Shown here: one piece after another, positions 1 to 7,871 of the stretch
Position numbering within the stretch: position 1 is the first letter of the stretch
How the letters are laid out: each line of letters begins with the position of its first letter
Source: Streptomyces sp. CC53
GTDB lineage: Bacteria > Actinomycetota > Actinomycetes > Streptomycetales > Streptomycetaceae
Direction: 5' to 3'
Length of the DNA: 64,000 bases
NCBI RefSeq assembly: GCF_001865245.1
Contig: NZ_MKXB01000148.1
Location: forward strand, 1-64,000
Made by a program: the position numbers and the translations under genes
Notes under the pieces: generated by a model
The model's database searches: none
Seen by the model: the letters and a program-made list of their open reading frames with translations, nothing else
Told to the model about the DNA's origin: nothing

Positions 1-82
1 CCGGGCGGGAGCGCGGCGCCCCGGGGGGCGGTCCGGCGCGCACGGGCGGGAGCGCGGAGGCCCGGGGGCGGTCCGGTGCGTG
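1..82. repeat. two-copy GC-rich tandem repeat at the window edge
   Basis: Positions 2-42 and 43-82 are two imperfect copies of a roughly 40-bp unit. Both begin cgggcgggagcgcgg and contain ggcggtccgg. The repeat may continue to the left beyond the window. It lies in the non-coding tail downstream of cobT. No function can be assigned; slippage-generated intergenic repeats are common in high-GC genomes. Confidence 0.6.
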
Positions 83-201
83 CGCCGCCCTGCTGCGGGG
101 CCGCGTCCGGCGCGGGTCGCGGTGCGGGTTCGTGCCGAGGCGGCCTGCCCGCCGTGCACGGTCGCGCGGCCCGCCGTCGGCGCGGAGGTCTCCCGGGGAC
201 C

Positions 202-1296
202 TCAGTCCGCTGCGCCTTCCGCCGGTGCACCGTCGTCCCGCGGCTCGTCGGGGCGCTCCGGAAGCTCCGCCGCGAGCGCCGCGGCGGCCTGGACGAGCGG
301 CAGCGCGAGCAGCGCGCCGGCCCCCTCGCCGACGGTGACGCCGTGGTCCAGCAGCGGAACGAGAGCCATCCTGTCCAGCGCCTTCGCCTGAGCGGGCTCC
401 CCGCCGACCTGCCCGGCCAGCCACCAGTCGGGCGCCCGGAACGCCGCCCGCTGCCCCACCAGGGCGCACGCCGCCGACACGACCCCGTCGAGGACCACCG
501 GCATCCGCCGTACCGCCGCCTGCAGCAGGAACCCCGTCATCGCCGCGATGTCGGCCCCGCCCACGGCGGTCAGCAGCTCCATCTGATCGCCCAGCACCGG
601 CCGGGCCCGGCGCAGCGCGTCCCGGATCGCCGCGCACTTGCGCATCCACGCCAGGTCGTCGATGCCCGCACCGCCGCGGCCGGTCACCACCGACGCGTCC
701 GTCCCGCACAGCGCGGCGACGAGCGTGGCGGCGACCGTGGTGCCGCCCACGCTGAGGTCGCCCAGCACCACCAGATCGGTGCCGGAGTCGGCCTCCTCGT
801 CGGCGACCGCCATTCCGAGCCGCACGGCCCGCTCCGTCTCCTCCGGCGTGAGGGCGTCCTCGACGTCGATCCGCCCGCTGCCGCGCCGCACCCGGTGCCG
901 CACCACGTCCTGCGGCAGCAGCTCCGGATCGCAGTCGAGGCCCGCGTCCACCACCCGTACCGGCACGCCGGCCCGCCGCGCCAGCACGGCGACCGGGCTC
1001 GACCCGTCGAGCACGTCCCGCACCAACCGGTAGGCCGTTCCCGCGGGGCGCCCGGAGACGCCCAGCTCCGCCACGCCGTGGTCACCGGCGAAGAGGACGA
1101 CCCGCGGCCGCTCCACCGGCCTGACCGGTACGGCCCCCTGGGCGGCGGCCAGCCACTCGCCCAGCTCGTCCAGGCGACCGAGCGCACCGGCCCGCACGGC
1201 CAGCCGCTCCCTCCGTTCCTCGGCGTCCCGGCGGACCGTGCTGTCGGGCCGCTCGATGAGGTCGGAGAAGTCGTCGAGATTCAGGCTGCTGCTCAT
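202..1296 (-). CDS. cobT: nicotinate-nucleotide--dimethylbenzimidazole phosphoribosyltransferase (CobT)
   Basis: This 364-residue protein should transfer the phosphoribosyl group of nicotinate mononucleotide to 5,6-dimethylbenzimidazole, making the alpha-ribazole phosphate lower ligand of cobalamin in the cytoplasm. Family marks are GDHGV at about residue 71, the glycine-rich GRGGAGID stretch, the TAVGGADIAAMTGF segment and GEGAGA near residue 323, where the family's catalytic glutamate lies. The length fits CobT. The ATG at 1296 begins MSSSLNLDDF; in-frame codons further upstream encode only Pro/Arg/Gly-rich low-complexity sequence, so this start is preferred. It lies downstream of the cobU-like gene on the same strand, across about 490 bp of repetitive DNA. 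The C-terminal tail is acidic and poorly conserved in type. Confidence 0.93.
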   Translation of the reverse strand: MSSSLNLDDFSDLIERPDSTVRRDAEERRERLAVRAGALGRLDELGEWLAAAQGAVPVRPVERPRVVLFAGDHGVAELGVSGRPAGTAYRLVRDVLDGSSPVAVLARRAGVPVRVVDAGLDCDPELLPQDVVRHRVRRGSGRIDVEDALTPEETERAVRLGMAVADEEADSGTDLVVLGDLSVGGTTVAATLVAALCGTDASVVTGRGGAGIDDLAWMRKCAAIRDALRRARPVLGDQMELLTAVGGADIAAMTGFLLQAAVRRMPVVLDGVVSAACALVGQRAAFRAPDWWLAGQVGGEPAQAKALDRMALVPLLDHGVTVGEGAGALLALPLVQAAAALAAELPERPDEPRDDGAPAEGAAD

Positions 1297-1782
1297 TCGC
1301 GGAACAGTACCGGGCGGGTACGAACGCGGGCATGGCCGCAGGCCGGCCCCGGCGGCCCGCCTCCACCCGGCCGGCAGCCACCCGTCGGTCGCCGCCGCCT
1401 CCACCTGGTCAGCCGCCGTCTCCGTCCGCCCGCCTCCGCCTGGGCGGCCACCCGTCTCCGGCCGGCGGTCGTCCGTCCGCCTCGGCCCACAGTCGTCCGC
1501 CCGCCTCGTCCGGCAGTCACCGGTCTCCGGCCGGCGGTCGTCCGCCTCGGGGCCGGCAGCTGTTCGCCCGCTGTCCGTCCGCCCCGGAAGGCCCGGTACG
1601 GCGAGCTGCCGGGGCGGTCGCGCGGCCCGGCCCGGTCGGCGCGGGGCCACCGCCCGGCGCACACCGCGTAGGCGTGGCCCGGCGGGCACACCCGCACCCC
1701 TTCGCGCCGCCCGCCCCTCAGCCGCTCCTCAACCGCACGTCGAAGACCGGCGCCTGCCTGCCTGCCCGCCCGCGCCCGCCCG
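1297..1782. other. 486-bp GC-rich intergenic spacer between cobU-like and cobT genes
   Basis: All six frames here are Pro/Arg/Gly-rich shadow frames with no recognisable domain. The spacer contains a direct repeat (1454-1475 and 1523-1544) and many short cctcgtccg-type units. I see no cobalamin-riboswitch core. If the two genes form one transcript, it crosses this spacer. Confidence 0.6.
1454..1544. repeat. direct 22-bp repeat in the cob spacer
   Basis: The 22-bp sequence starting gtctccggccggcggtcg occurs at 1454-1475 and again at 1523-1544. It is set in a longer run of related gtccgcctcg units. It is likely a slippage product, and no coding role is apparent. Confidence 0.65.
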
Positions 1783-2982
1783 TCAGCCGCGCAGCACCAG
1801 CGCCTGCCCCGACACCACCAGCAGCACCTGCTCGCACTCGTCGGCGAACGCCGCGTTGAGCCGGCCCAGTTCGTCCCGGAAGCGCCGCCCCGCGGCCGTC
1901 GCGGGCACCACCCCCGCGCCGACCTCGTTGCTCACCGCCACGACGTTCCTGCGCGTGGCGCGCACCGCCCCCACCAGTTCCGCCACCCGCTCCCGCAGCG
2001 CTTTGCGGCCCTCCCGTGCCCACGTGTCGTCGTCCCAGGCCCCGACCCGGTCCATGGCGTCCGTCAGCCACAGCGACAGGCAGTCGATCAGCAGCGGCGG
2101 CCCGTCCTCCCGCAGCAGCGGCGCCAGTTCGCAGGTCTCCTCGGTACGCCAGGACCCCGGCCGCCGGTCCCGGTGGGTGCTCACGCGGTCGGCCCACTCG
2201 GCGTCCCCGTCCCGGGCGCCGCTCGTCGCCACGTACACGACGTCGGGGAAGGACGCGAGGCGCCGCTCGGCCTCCAGCGACTTCCCCGACCTGGCCCCGC
2301 CGGTGACCAGCGTGCGCCGCGGCACCGGCGGCACCTCGGGGGACGCGCCCGCCACCAGCGTCGTCCCGTCCGGTACGGCCCGCGCCCCGGCCGCCGCGAG
2401 CCGCCGTGCCGTCTCCGCGCCGGGCGGCACGTCGTGGTCCAGGTGGACGGCCACGACGTCCGTGTCCGGGCCGACCGCCCCCAGGGCCCGCAGCCGTGCG
2501 AGACCGTCGGGCCGGCCCACCACGTCGGCGACGACCGTGTCGTACGGGCGCGGCGGCGGCGCCATCCCTGCCGGGGCGCCCCCGCGCGGCAGGTACAGCA
2601 GCCGGCCGCCCTCCAGCGACACCACCTCGTACCCGGTGCCCGGCGCGTCCATCGGCACGGCCCGCACCTTGTGCCCGCTGATGAGGGTGAGCTCCCGCCC
2701 GTCCGGCACGCGCCCCGCGTCGGGCAGCCCGGCGGGCACCTCCACCGGCGGCCCGTCGGCGGGGTGCGTCAGCAGCACCTGCCGGACCCCGGACAGGCTG
2801 CGGCCGGCGCGGGCGGCGGCCAGGGCCGCACCCGGGGTCAGGTCCAGGAGCAGGGCGCCGTCCACGAGCAGCGAGGTCGCGGCCCGCGCGTCGGCGCCCC
2901 GGGCGGCGGCGCAGGCGGCACAGGGGCAGCCGGGGCGGGGCAGCCCCAGGGGCGCGCCGGTGCCGAGCAGAGTCAGTTCCAC
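1783..2982 (-). CDS. cobU: PhnP-like/metallo-beta-lactamase-fold domain fused to CobU (adenosylcobinamide kinase / phosphate guanylyltransferase)
   Basis: This is a 399-residue fusion. The C-terminal part, from about residue 223, is CobU: P-loop GGARSGKS near 228-235, a His in STHRDRRPGSW near 270 as candidate guanylylation site, LLIDCLSLWLTD, and VSNEVGAGVVP. CobU phosphorylates adenosylcobinamide and then transfers GMP, giving AdoCbi-GDP for cobalamin assembly. The N-terminal ~215 residues begin LLGTGAPLGLPRPGCPCAAC, like the PhnP branch of metallo-beta-lactamase-fold proteins, but the metal motif HxHxDH appears only as HPADGP, so this half is probably not a metallohydrolase. The GTG at 2982 is chosen because the fold starts there and gggaaga lies upstream at good spacing. 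cobT follows on the same strand. Confidence 0.9.
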   Translation of the reverse strand: MELTLLGTGAPLGLPRPGCPCAACAAARGADARAATSLLVDGALLLDLTPGAALAAARAGRSLSGVRQVLLTHPADGPPVEVPAGLPDAGRVPDGRELTLISGHKVRAVPMDAPGTGYEVVSLEGGRLLYLPRGGAPAGMAPPPRPYDTVVADVVGRPDGLARLRALGAVGPDTDVVAVHLDHDVPPGAETARRLAAAGARAVPDGTTLVAGASPEVPPVPRRTLVTGGARSGKSLEAERRLASFPDVVYVATSGARDGDAEWADRVSTHRDRRPGSWRTEETCELAPLLREDGPPLLIDCLSLWLTDAMDRVGAWDDDTWAREGRKALRERVAELVGAVRATRRNVVAVSNEVGAGVVPATAAGRRFRDELGRLNAAFADECEQVLLVVSGQALVLRG

Positions 2983-3085
2983 CCCCCGATCTTCCCGCGA
3001 GCCCTGCCGTGCTGCTCGCCCGGCTAGGCTGCGGGCAGGAATGGGCAGGAAGTCCCTGTAGGCACCGCAGCTCGGGAGGCGCACC

Positions 3086-3292
3086 ATGACATGGACGTGG
3101 CGGTTCGAGAAGTCCGACGGCGCGGAGGTGGAACCGGCGGTCGCGCCCGAGGAGTTCACCACCCAGGGCGACGCGGAGTCCTGGATCGGGGAGGTCTGGC
3201 GCGACCTGCTGGACGGCGGCGCCGACCAGGTCACCCTGTTCGAGGACGGCACGAAGATCTACGGCCCCATGCCGCTGAACGCGGAGGCGTGA
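3086..3292 (+). CDS. small acidic conserved-type protein
   Basis: This 68-residue protein begins MTWTWRFEKSDGAEVEP. It is acidic and soluble-looking, with no signal peptide or membrane segment. Codon use shows strong third-position GC, and an aggcgcacc stretch precedes the ATG. It is transcribed divergently from the cobU-like gene and converges with the HtrA-type protease gene. I recall similar small proteins annotated as hypothetical in Streptomyces but no known function. The compact, tryptophan-rich, acidic make-up suggests a small folded domain rather than a spurious frame. Confidence 0.7.
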   Translation: MTWTWRFEKSDGAEVEPAVAPEEFTTQGDAESWIGEVWRDLLDGGADQVTLFEDGTKIYGPMPLNAEA

Positions 3293-3308
3293 CGGGGCCG
3301 CGGCGGCG

Positions 3309-4403
3309 TCACATCTCGCCCAGCGTCACCGTCGCCGACCGCGCCTTGCCCTCCCGCAGGTACCGGACCGTCACCTCGTCACCGGGCTTGCGGGAGGCGA
3401 GCGCCTCCAGGAGCGAGGTGATCGTGGTGATCGCGTCGTCGCCGAGGCGCGTGATGATGTCCCCGACCCTGAGGCCCGCCGCCGCGGCGGCCCCGTCCTC
3501 CAGGACGCGTTCCACCGCCACCCCGGCGGGCTGGTAGGCGTCGTCGAGGACCGTGCGGCCCGAGATGCCGAGCGCGGCCCGCCCGGACTCGCGCACCTCG
3601 CCGTACTTCACGATCTGGCCGGCCACCGTCTGCACCATCGAGACCGGGATGGCGAAGCCGATCCCGGAGGCCATGCCGGCGCCCAGCTCCGGGTCGGCCG
3701 CCGCCAGCGTGGGGATGCCGATGACCTCGCTGTCCAGGTTGACCAGCGCGCCCCCGCTGTTGCCGGGGTTGATGGGCGCGGACGTCTGCACCATGTTGCC
3801 GATCGTGGCGCCCGTGCCGCCGTCGGAGCCGTCCGCGCTGACGGTGCGCCCGATGGCGGACACGATGCCCTGCGTGACACTGCCGGACAGGCCCAGGGGT
3901 GAGCCCATGGCCAGGACGATCTGGCCGACCTCCACCTCCGAGGAGTTCCCGAACCGGGCCGGTCGCACCCCCTCCGGCAGGGCGCGGTCCAGCTTGATGA
4001 CGGCCAGGTCCTGCTCGGGGTAGCTGGACACCAGCTTCGCCGTGAGCGGCTGTTCCCGGGTGGCGACGGTGACCCGGAAGGTCTGCTCGTCCCCGACGAC
4101 GTGGGCGTTGGTCACGATGTGGCCCTCACCGTCGTAGACGATGCCGGAGCCGAGGCTCTGCCCCGCCTCGATGGTCACCACCGACGGCAGGACGTTCTTG
4201 ATCACGGTCTGGTAGTCGCTCTGCAGGTCGTCCGCCTGCCGCCGCGGCGCCGCGGCCTGCGTGCTGGTGGCCCGCGCCTGGGCGCCCGGCCCGGCGGGCA
4301 CGGCGGCCGGCACGGTCGAGCAGCCGGCCAGCAGGGCGGCCACGACCGCGGCACACGGGCCTGACCACCACGGCGTCGACGGGCGGTGGGGGAGGGCGTC
4401 CAT
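3309..4403 (-). CDS. HtrA/DegP-type trypsin-like serine protease lipoprotein with C-terminal PDZ domain
   Basis: This 364-residue secreted protease probably handles misfolded or stress-damaged proteins outside the membrane. The N-terminus is a short signal sequence ending in a lipobox (LLAGC, Cys28), so it should be tethered to the outer face of the membrane. The S1C catalytic triad is visible: His101 in NAHVVGDE, Asp132 in QDLAVIKLD and Ser216 in NPGNSGGAL. Residues about 270-360 form a PDZ domain (VGDIITRLGDDAITT) for substrate recognition. The linker after the lipobox is Ala/Pro-rich and low in complexity. The ATG at 4403 directly precedes the signal peptide. The gene stands alone, followed by the convergent small gene at 3086-3292. 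Confidence 0.93.
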   Translation of the reverse strand: MDALPHRPSTPWWSGPCAAVVAALLAGCSTVPAAVPAGPGAQARATSTQAAAPRRQADDLQSDYQTVIKNVLPSVVTIEAGQSLGSGIVYDGEGHIVTNAHVVGDEQTFRVTVATREQPLTAKLVSSYPEQDLAVIKLDRALPEGVRPARFGNSSEVEVGQIVLAMGSPLGLSGSVTQGIVSAIGRTVSADGSDGGTGATIGNMVQTSAPINPGNSGGALVNLDSEVIGIPTLAAADPELGAGMASGIGFAIPVSMVQTVAGQIVKYGEVRESGRAALGISGRTVLDDAYQPAGVAVERVLEDGAAAAAGLRVGDIITRLGDDAITTITSLLEALASRKPGDEVTVRYLREGKARSATVTLGEM

Positions 4404-4873
4404 GACGGGAGTATCCCCACGTGGGCCGTGCCCCGGCCTCCGGGACGCACCCGTTCAGGGGGTGGTCACCCGCCGCACCGGCGCCCTGCCGGGGAAGTCG
4501 TGTCCGGCGCCGTACGGGGGGTCGGGAAAGCCGCCGACCGGACTTGCCGCCGCCCGGCGCCGCCGTTCCCGGGCCCGTGTCCGCCGGGGCGCCGCCGCAG
4601 CCCGGGCACGCCGGGGCCCGCGCCTGCTGCGGGATCCCCGTCGTGACCCCAAGGCCGCCGTCCCGCCAGGTCGCCGGCCGGCTGCCCGGGTCCGCCGCCG
4701 TCGCTCCGCCCCTCAGGACGTGTACGGCGAGCCGGACCGCCGACGGTCCGCGCCGGGCCCACCCGGCCCGCCCCTCACGGCGCGAACGGCGGGCCGGCCC
4801 ACCGCTCGGTGCGACCGGTCGGGTCCGCCCGCCGCAGCGCACGGACCGTGCCGGGGCCGGCCGGGCGCACGGT
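4404..4873. other. 470-bp intergenic region, nothing supported
   Basis: This very GC-rich DNA lies between the methyltransferase stop and the HtrA-type start. The open frames are Arg/Pro/Gly-rich shadows with no domain. It presumably carries the promoter of the protease gene close to 4403, but no clear -10/-35 pair stands out. Confidence 0.5.
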
Positions 4874-5671
4874 TCAGCCGCGCACTCCGCACAGGTGCAG
4901 CAGCGACGCCAGCCGCCGGTACGGTTCCGTGCGCCCCGCCCGGTCCTCCGCCGCCAGGAGCCGCTCCAGTTCCTCCGCGGGGGGCAGACCCTGCTCCGGG
5001 GGAACGTTGTCAGTGAACAGCCGCACCCCGTACCAGGCCTGGAGCGGCGCGGCGATGCCCGCCAGCGTGGCCGTCAGCGTGGCCAGCCGGTCCGCCCGCA
5101 CGGGCCGCCCCGACCGGCCCGTGTACTGCTCCGACTCGAACGCCGCGAGGGCTCCCGACCAGTCCCCGGCCAGCCCCGGCCGCATGGCCAGGGCGTCCGC
5201 GTTCCGTACGACCAGGGACAGCAGACCCCCCGGGGCGAGCATGCGGGCGAGACCGGCCAGCAGCGCGTCCGGTTCGTCCACGTACATGAGCACCCCGTGG
5301 CACAGCACCACGTCGAAGCTGCCGGGAAGGAAGTGCACGCCGGTGTCCCGGCCGTCGCCCTCGATGAGCCGCACCCGGTCCCGGATGCCCGCGGGCTCCG
5401 AGGCCAGCGACTCCCGGGCGGCCTTCAGCATGTCGGGGTCGGACTCCATGCCCGTCACCGTGTGACCGGCGCGCGCCAGCCGCAGGGCCTGCGCGCCCTG
5501 CCCCATGCCGACGTCGAGTATCCGCAGCCGCTGCCCCACCGGGTAGCGGGCCGCGATCTGCTCGTCGAGCTGGCGGGCCACCAGCTCCTGACGGACCGTG
5601 TTGCGCAGTCCTCCGAGTCCGTCCATCCAGTCGGCCGGCGCCCCCAGAAACCCGGCAGACTCCGTGCTCAG
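4874..5671 (-). CDS. class I SAM-dependent methyltransferase
   Basis: This Rossmann-fold methyltransferase of unknown substrate has the SAM-binding glycine motif ILDVGMGQGAQALRL, an acidic end of strand 2 (GMESDPDML), the EGDGRD motif and the FDVVLCHGVLMY motif IV. The C-terminal half has an extended segment with AWYGVRLFTD, seen in a ubiquinone/malonyl-type methyltransferase group. The start is uncertain. A CTG at 5671 sits behind an excellent Shine-Dalgarno (ggagag), overlaps the stop of the upstream DUF3043 gene by 4 nt and gives 265 residues. The nearest ATG, at 5626, gives 250 residues but lacks a ribosome site. The tight overlap indicates translational coupling with the DUF3043 gene. 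Confidence 0.85.
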   Translation of the reverse strand: MSTESAGFLGAPADWMDGLGGLRNTVRQELVARQLDEQIAARYPVGQRLRILDVGMGQGAQALRLARAGHTVTGMESDPDMLKAARESLASEPAGIRDRVRLIEGDGRDTGVHFLPGSFDVVLCHGVLMYVDEPDALLAGLARMLAPGGLLSLVVRNADALAMRPGLAGDWSGALAAFESEQYTGRSGRPVRADRLATLTATLAGIAAPLQAWYGVRLFTDNVPPEQGLPPAEELERLLAAEDRAGRTEPYRRLASLLHLCGVRG

Positions 5672-6264
5672 GGTCGCTCTCCGCGTTTGACCTGCGGCTT
5701 CGGCAGCCGCAGGCGGCGGATCTGGAGCGTGCGCATCAGTCCGTACGCCACCGCGCCGCGCTTCGGCTCGTTCGGGAAGCGCTGGTTCAGCTGCTTCTTC
5801 AGGCGGACCACCAGGCCGATGGAGTCCACGACGATCATCACGATGACACCCAGCCACAGCAGGGTGGCGATGGTCTGCATCTGTCCGACGCGGATCACCG
5901 ACAGGACGAGGATCACGACGGCCAGCGGCAGGAACAGCTCCGCGATGAAGAACCGCGAGTCGACGAAGTCCCGCACGAAACGGCGGACCGGCCCCTTGTC
6001 CCGGGGCGGCAGGTAGCGCTCGTCACCGCCGGCCAGCGCCTCGCGCTGACGGGCCATGTCGGCGCGGCGCGCCTCCCGCTGGCGGCGCATGGCCTCCTTG
6101 CGGTCGAGGGGCGGACTGACCGCGCGGCGGCGCTGGGACTGGGCCTCACTCCGCTTCGGGGTGGGCCGGCCCTTGGGAGCCTGCGGGTCACGGGGCTGCG
6201 TGGAGAGGTCCATGCCCGCCTGGTCGGCGGCGGCCTTCTCATCCTTCGAACGGCTACGGAACAC
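5668..6264 (-). CDS. DUF3043 family two-helix membrane protein
   Basis: This conserved actinobacterial membrane protein of unknown function has about 198 residues. A long charged N-terminal half (Lys/Arg/Gln-rich, containing KRSEAQSQRRR and MRRQREARRADMARQREAL) is followed by two membrane segments (IAELFLPLAVVILVLSVI and TIATLLWLGVIVMIVVDS) and a basic C-terminus. The likely start is the GTG at 6264 (MFRSRSKDEK); a TTG at 6273 would add three residues. It is divergent from pspA and overlaps the methyltransferase gene by 4 nt. Its position beside pspA suggests, but does not prove, an envelope role. Confidence 0.85.
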   Translation of the reverse strand: MFRSRSKDEKAAADQAGMDLSTQPRDPQAPKGRPTPKRSEAQSQRRRAVSPPLDRKEAMRRQREARRADMARQREALAGGDERYLPPRDKGPVRRFVRDFVDSRFFIAELFLPLAVVILVLSVIRVGQMQTIATLLWLGVIVMIVVDSIGLVVRLKKQLNQRFPNEPKRGAVAYGLMRTLQIRRLRLPKPQVKRGERP

Positions 6265-6519
6265 AAAGCCCAAGGGTACGGGGTGCCGGGTGTGGACCCC
6301 ACTCCGGTGGGGAACGATCCGGCAACGGCCCGCGTCCCCGAGGAGGACGGCTCCCTGAGCTCCCCTCTACTCCCTGGGCCGGAGACGGGCCGCCCGCAGT
6401 CGTCCTTGGGGAGGAGCACATCGGGGCTCGAACAGTGCGGTAATGGAAGCAGGGCCCGTACTGTGGGTTCTGTCGGAGAGCTGCAGCCAGACTCGGTCAG
6501 AAGGGGGCGCGCGAAGCCC

Positions 6520-7320
6520 ATGAGCGGTGTGATGAAGCGTATGGGGATGATCTTCCGCGCGAAGGCGAACAAGGCCCTGGACCGGGCCGAGGACCCGCGC
6601 GAGACCCTCGACTACTCGTACCAGAAGCAGCTGGAGCTGCTCCAGAAGGTGCGGCGTGGCGTCGCCGACGTGGCGACCTCCCGCAAGCGGCTGGAGCTCC
6701 AGCTGAACCAGCTGCAGAGCCAGTCCGCCAAGCTGGAGGACCAGGGCCGCAAGGCGCTGGCGCTCGGCCGTGAGGACCTGGCCCGCGAAGCCCTGACCCG
6801 GCGCTCGGCGCTGCAGCAGCAGGTCACCGACCTGGAGACGCAGCACCAGACGCTCCAGGGCGAGGAGGAGAAGCTGACGCTGGCGGCGCAGCGGCTCCAG
6901 GCGAAGGTGGACGCCTTCCGCACGAAGAAGGAGACGATCAAGGCCACGTACACGGCGGCGCAGGCGCAGACCCGGATCGCCGAGTCCTTCTCCGGGATCT
7001 CGGAGGAGATGAGCGACGTCGGCGTCGCCATCCAGCGGGCCGAGGACCGCACCGCGCAGCTGCAGGCCCGCGCCGGGGCGATCGACGAGCTGCTGGCGTC
7101 CGGCGCGCTGGACGACCAGTCCGGGCTCGCCCGCGACGACATCCAGGCCGAGCTGGACCGGCTGTCCGGCGGCTCGGACGTGGAGCTGGAGATCCAGCGC
7201 ATGAAGGCCGAGCTGGCGGGAGGCACGACACCGCAGCAGGCCATCGAGGGCGGCAACGGCACCCAGCAGGGGCAGCAGCAGTCCCCGCAGGAGTCCCGCC
7301 CGAGGTTCGACAAGAGCTGA
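6520..7320 (+). CDS. pspA: PspA/IM30 family envelope-stress protein
   Basis: This 266-residue, almost entirely helical coiled-coil protein matches PspA/IM30 (ESCRT-III-like membrane-repair proteins). Typical features are the N-terminal amphipathic segment (MKRMGMIFRAKANKALDRAE), the DPRETLDYSYQKQ signature, long heptad-rich helices and the SFSGISEEM segment. PspA oligomers bind anionic membrane and maintain its integrity under stress. The Gln/Gly-rich C-terminal tail is low in complexity. The ATG at 6520 is preceded by aaggggg about 12 nt upstream; a GTG four codons later is possible. The small PspAA-type gene follows 28 bp downstream, as is usual in Streptomyces. Confidence 0.93.
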   Translation: MSGVMKRMGMIFRAKANKALDRAEDPRETLDYSYQKQLELLQKVRRGVADVATSRKRLELQLNQLQSQSAKLEDQGRKALALGREDLAREALTRRSALQQQVTDLETQHQTLQGEEEKLTLAAQRLQAKVDAFRTKKETIKATYTAAQAQTRIAESFSGISEEMSDVGVAIQRAEDRTAQLQARAGAIDELLASGALDDQSGLARDDIQAELDRLSGGSDVELEIQRMKAELAGGTTPQQAIEGGNGTQQGQQQSPQESRPRFDKS

Positions 7321-7348
7321 CCGCGAGCTGACCGAAGGGCGGCACGTC

Positions 7349-7630
7349 ATGATCGTACGGATCATGGGGGAGGGCCAGGTGAGGCTGGCGGACAGCCACT
7401 TCGCCGAACTGAACGCGCTCGACGACGAGCTGCTCGCCGAACTGGAGAACGGCGACGGCCCCGGCTTCCGGCGCACGCTGCACGCGCTGCTCGACCGGAT
7501 CCGCGACCTCGGCGAACCGCTGCCCGACGACTCCCTGGAGCCGTCGGAGCTGATCCTCCCCTCCCCGGACGCCACGCTGGACGAGGTCACCTCCCTCCTC
7601 TCCGACACGGGCCTCATCCCCCCGGCCTGA
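7349..7630 (+). CDS. PspA-associated protein (PspAA-type domain)
   Basis: This 93-residue acidic protein begins MIVRIMGEGQVRLAD. It matches the small PspAA-type partner encoded directly downstream of pspA in actinobacteria. Visible features are a short beta-rich N-terminus, a helical Glu/Asp/Leu-rich core and the ILPSPDATLDEVTSLLS segment near the end. It has no membrane segment. It likely binds or tunes PspA; this role is inferred from context. It is co-directional with pspA, with 28 bp between them and an agggcgg ribosome site. Confidence 0.85.
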   Translation: MIVRIMGEGQVRLADSHFAELNALDDELLAELENGDGPGFRRTLHALLDRIRDLGEPLPDDSLEPSELILPSPDATLDEVTSLLSDTGLIPPA

Positions 7631-7871
7631 CCCGGCCCCGCATCCGCCCGCCGCGCGGCACCGGACGCGGGGCCCGGCGTGCCTCCGGGCGCCCCCGGGC
7701 GGGAAGCCGCCCGGCCGCTGTCAGCACCGGTGCCCCCGCCCCGTACGGGCCGGCCCCGGGCCGTGCGGGCGGCCCGCAGCGACCGGTCGCCGTGCCGGCC
7801 GGCGCCGCTGCTCCCGCCGTCCGCCGCACACAGGGGAGAGCGGGGCCCGCGGGCGGCTTACGCTCGCGGGT

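Noticed and set aside
2983..3085. Cobalamin riboswitch upstream of the cobU-like gene
   Set aside because: The intergenic gap is only about 100 bp and shows no conserved B12-box sequence.
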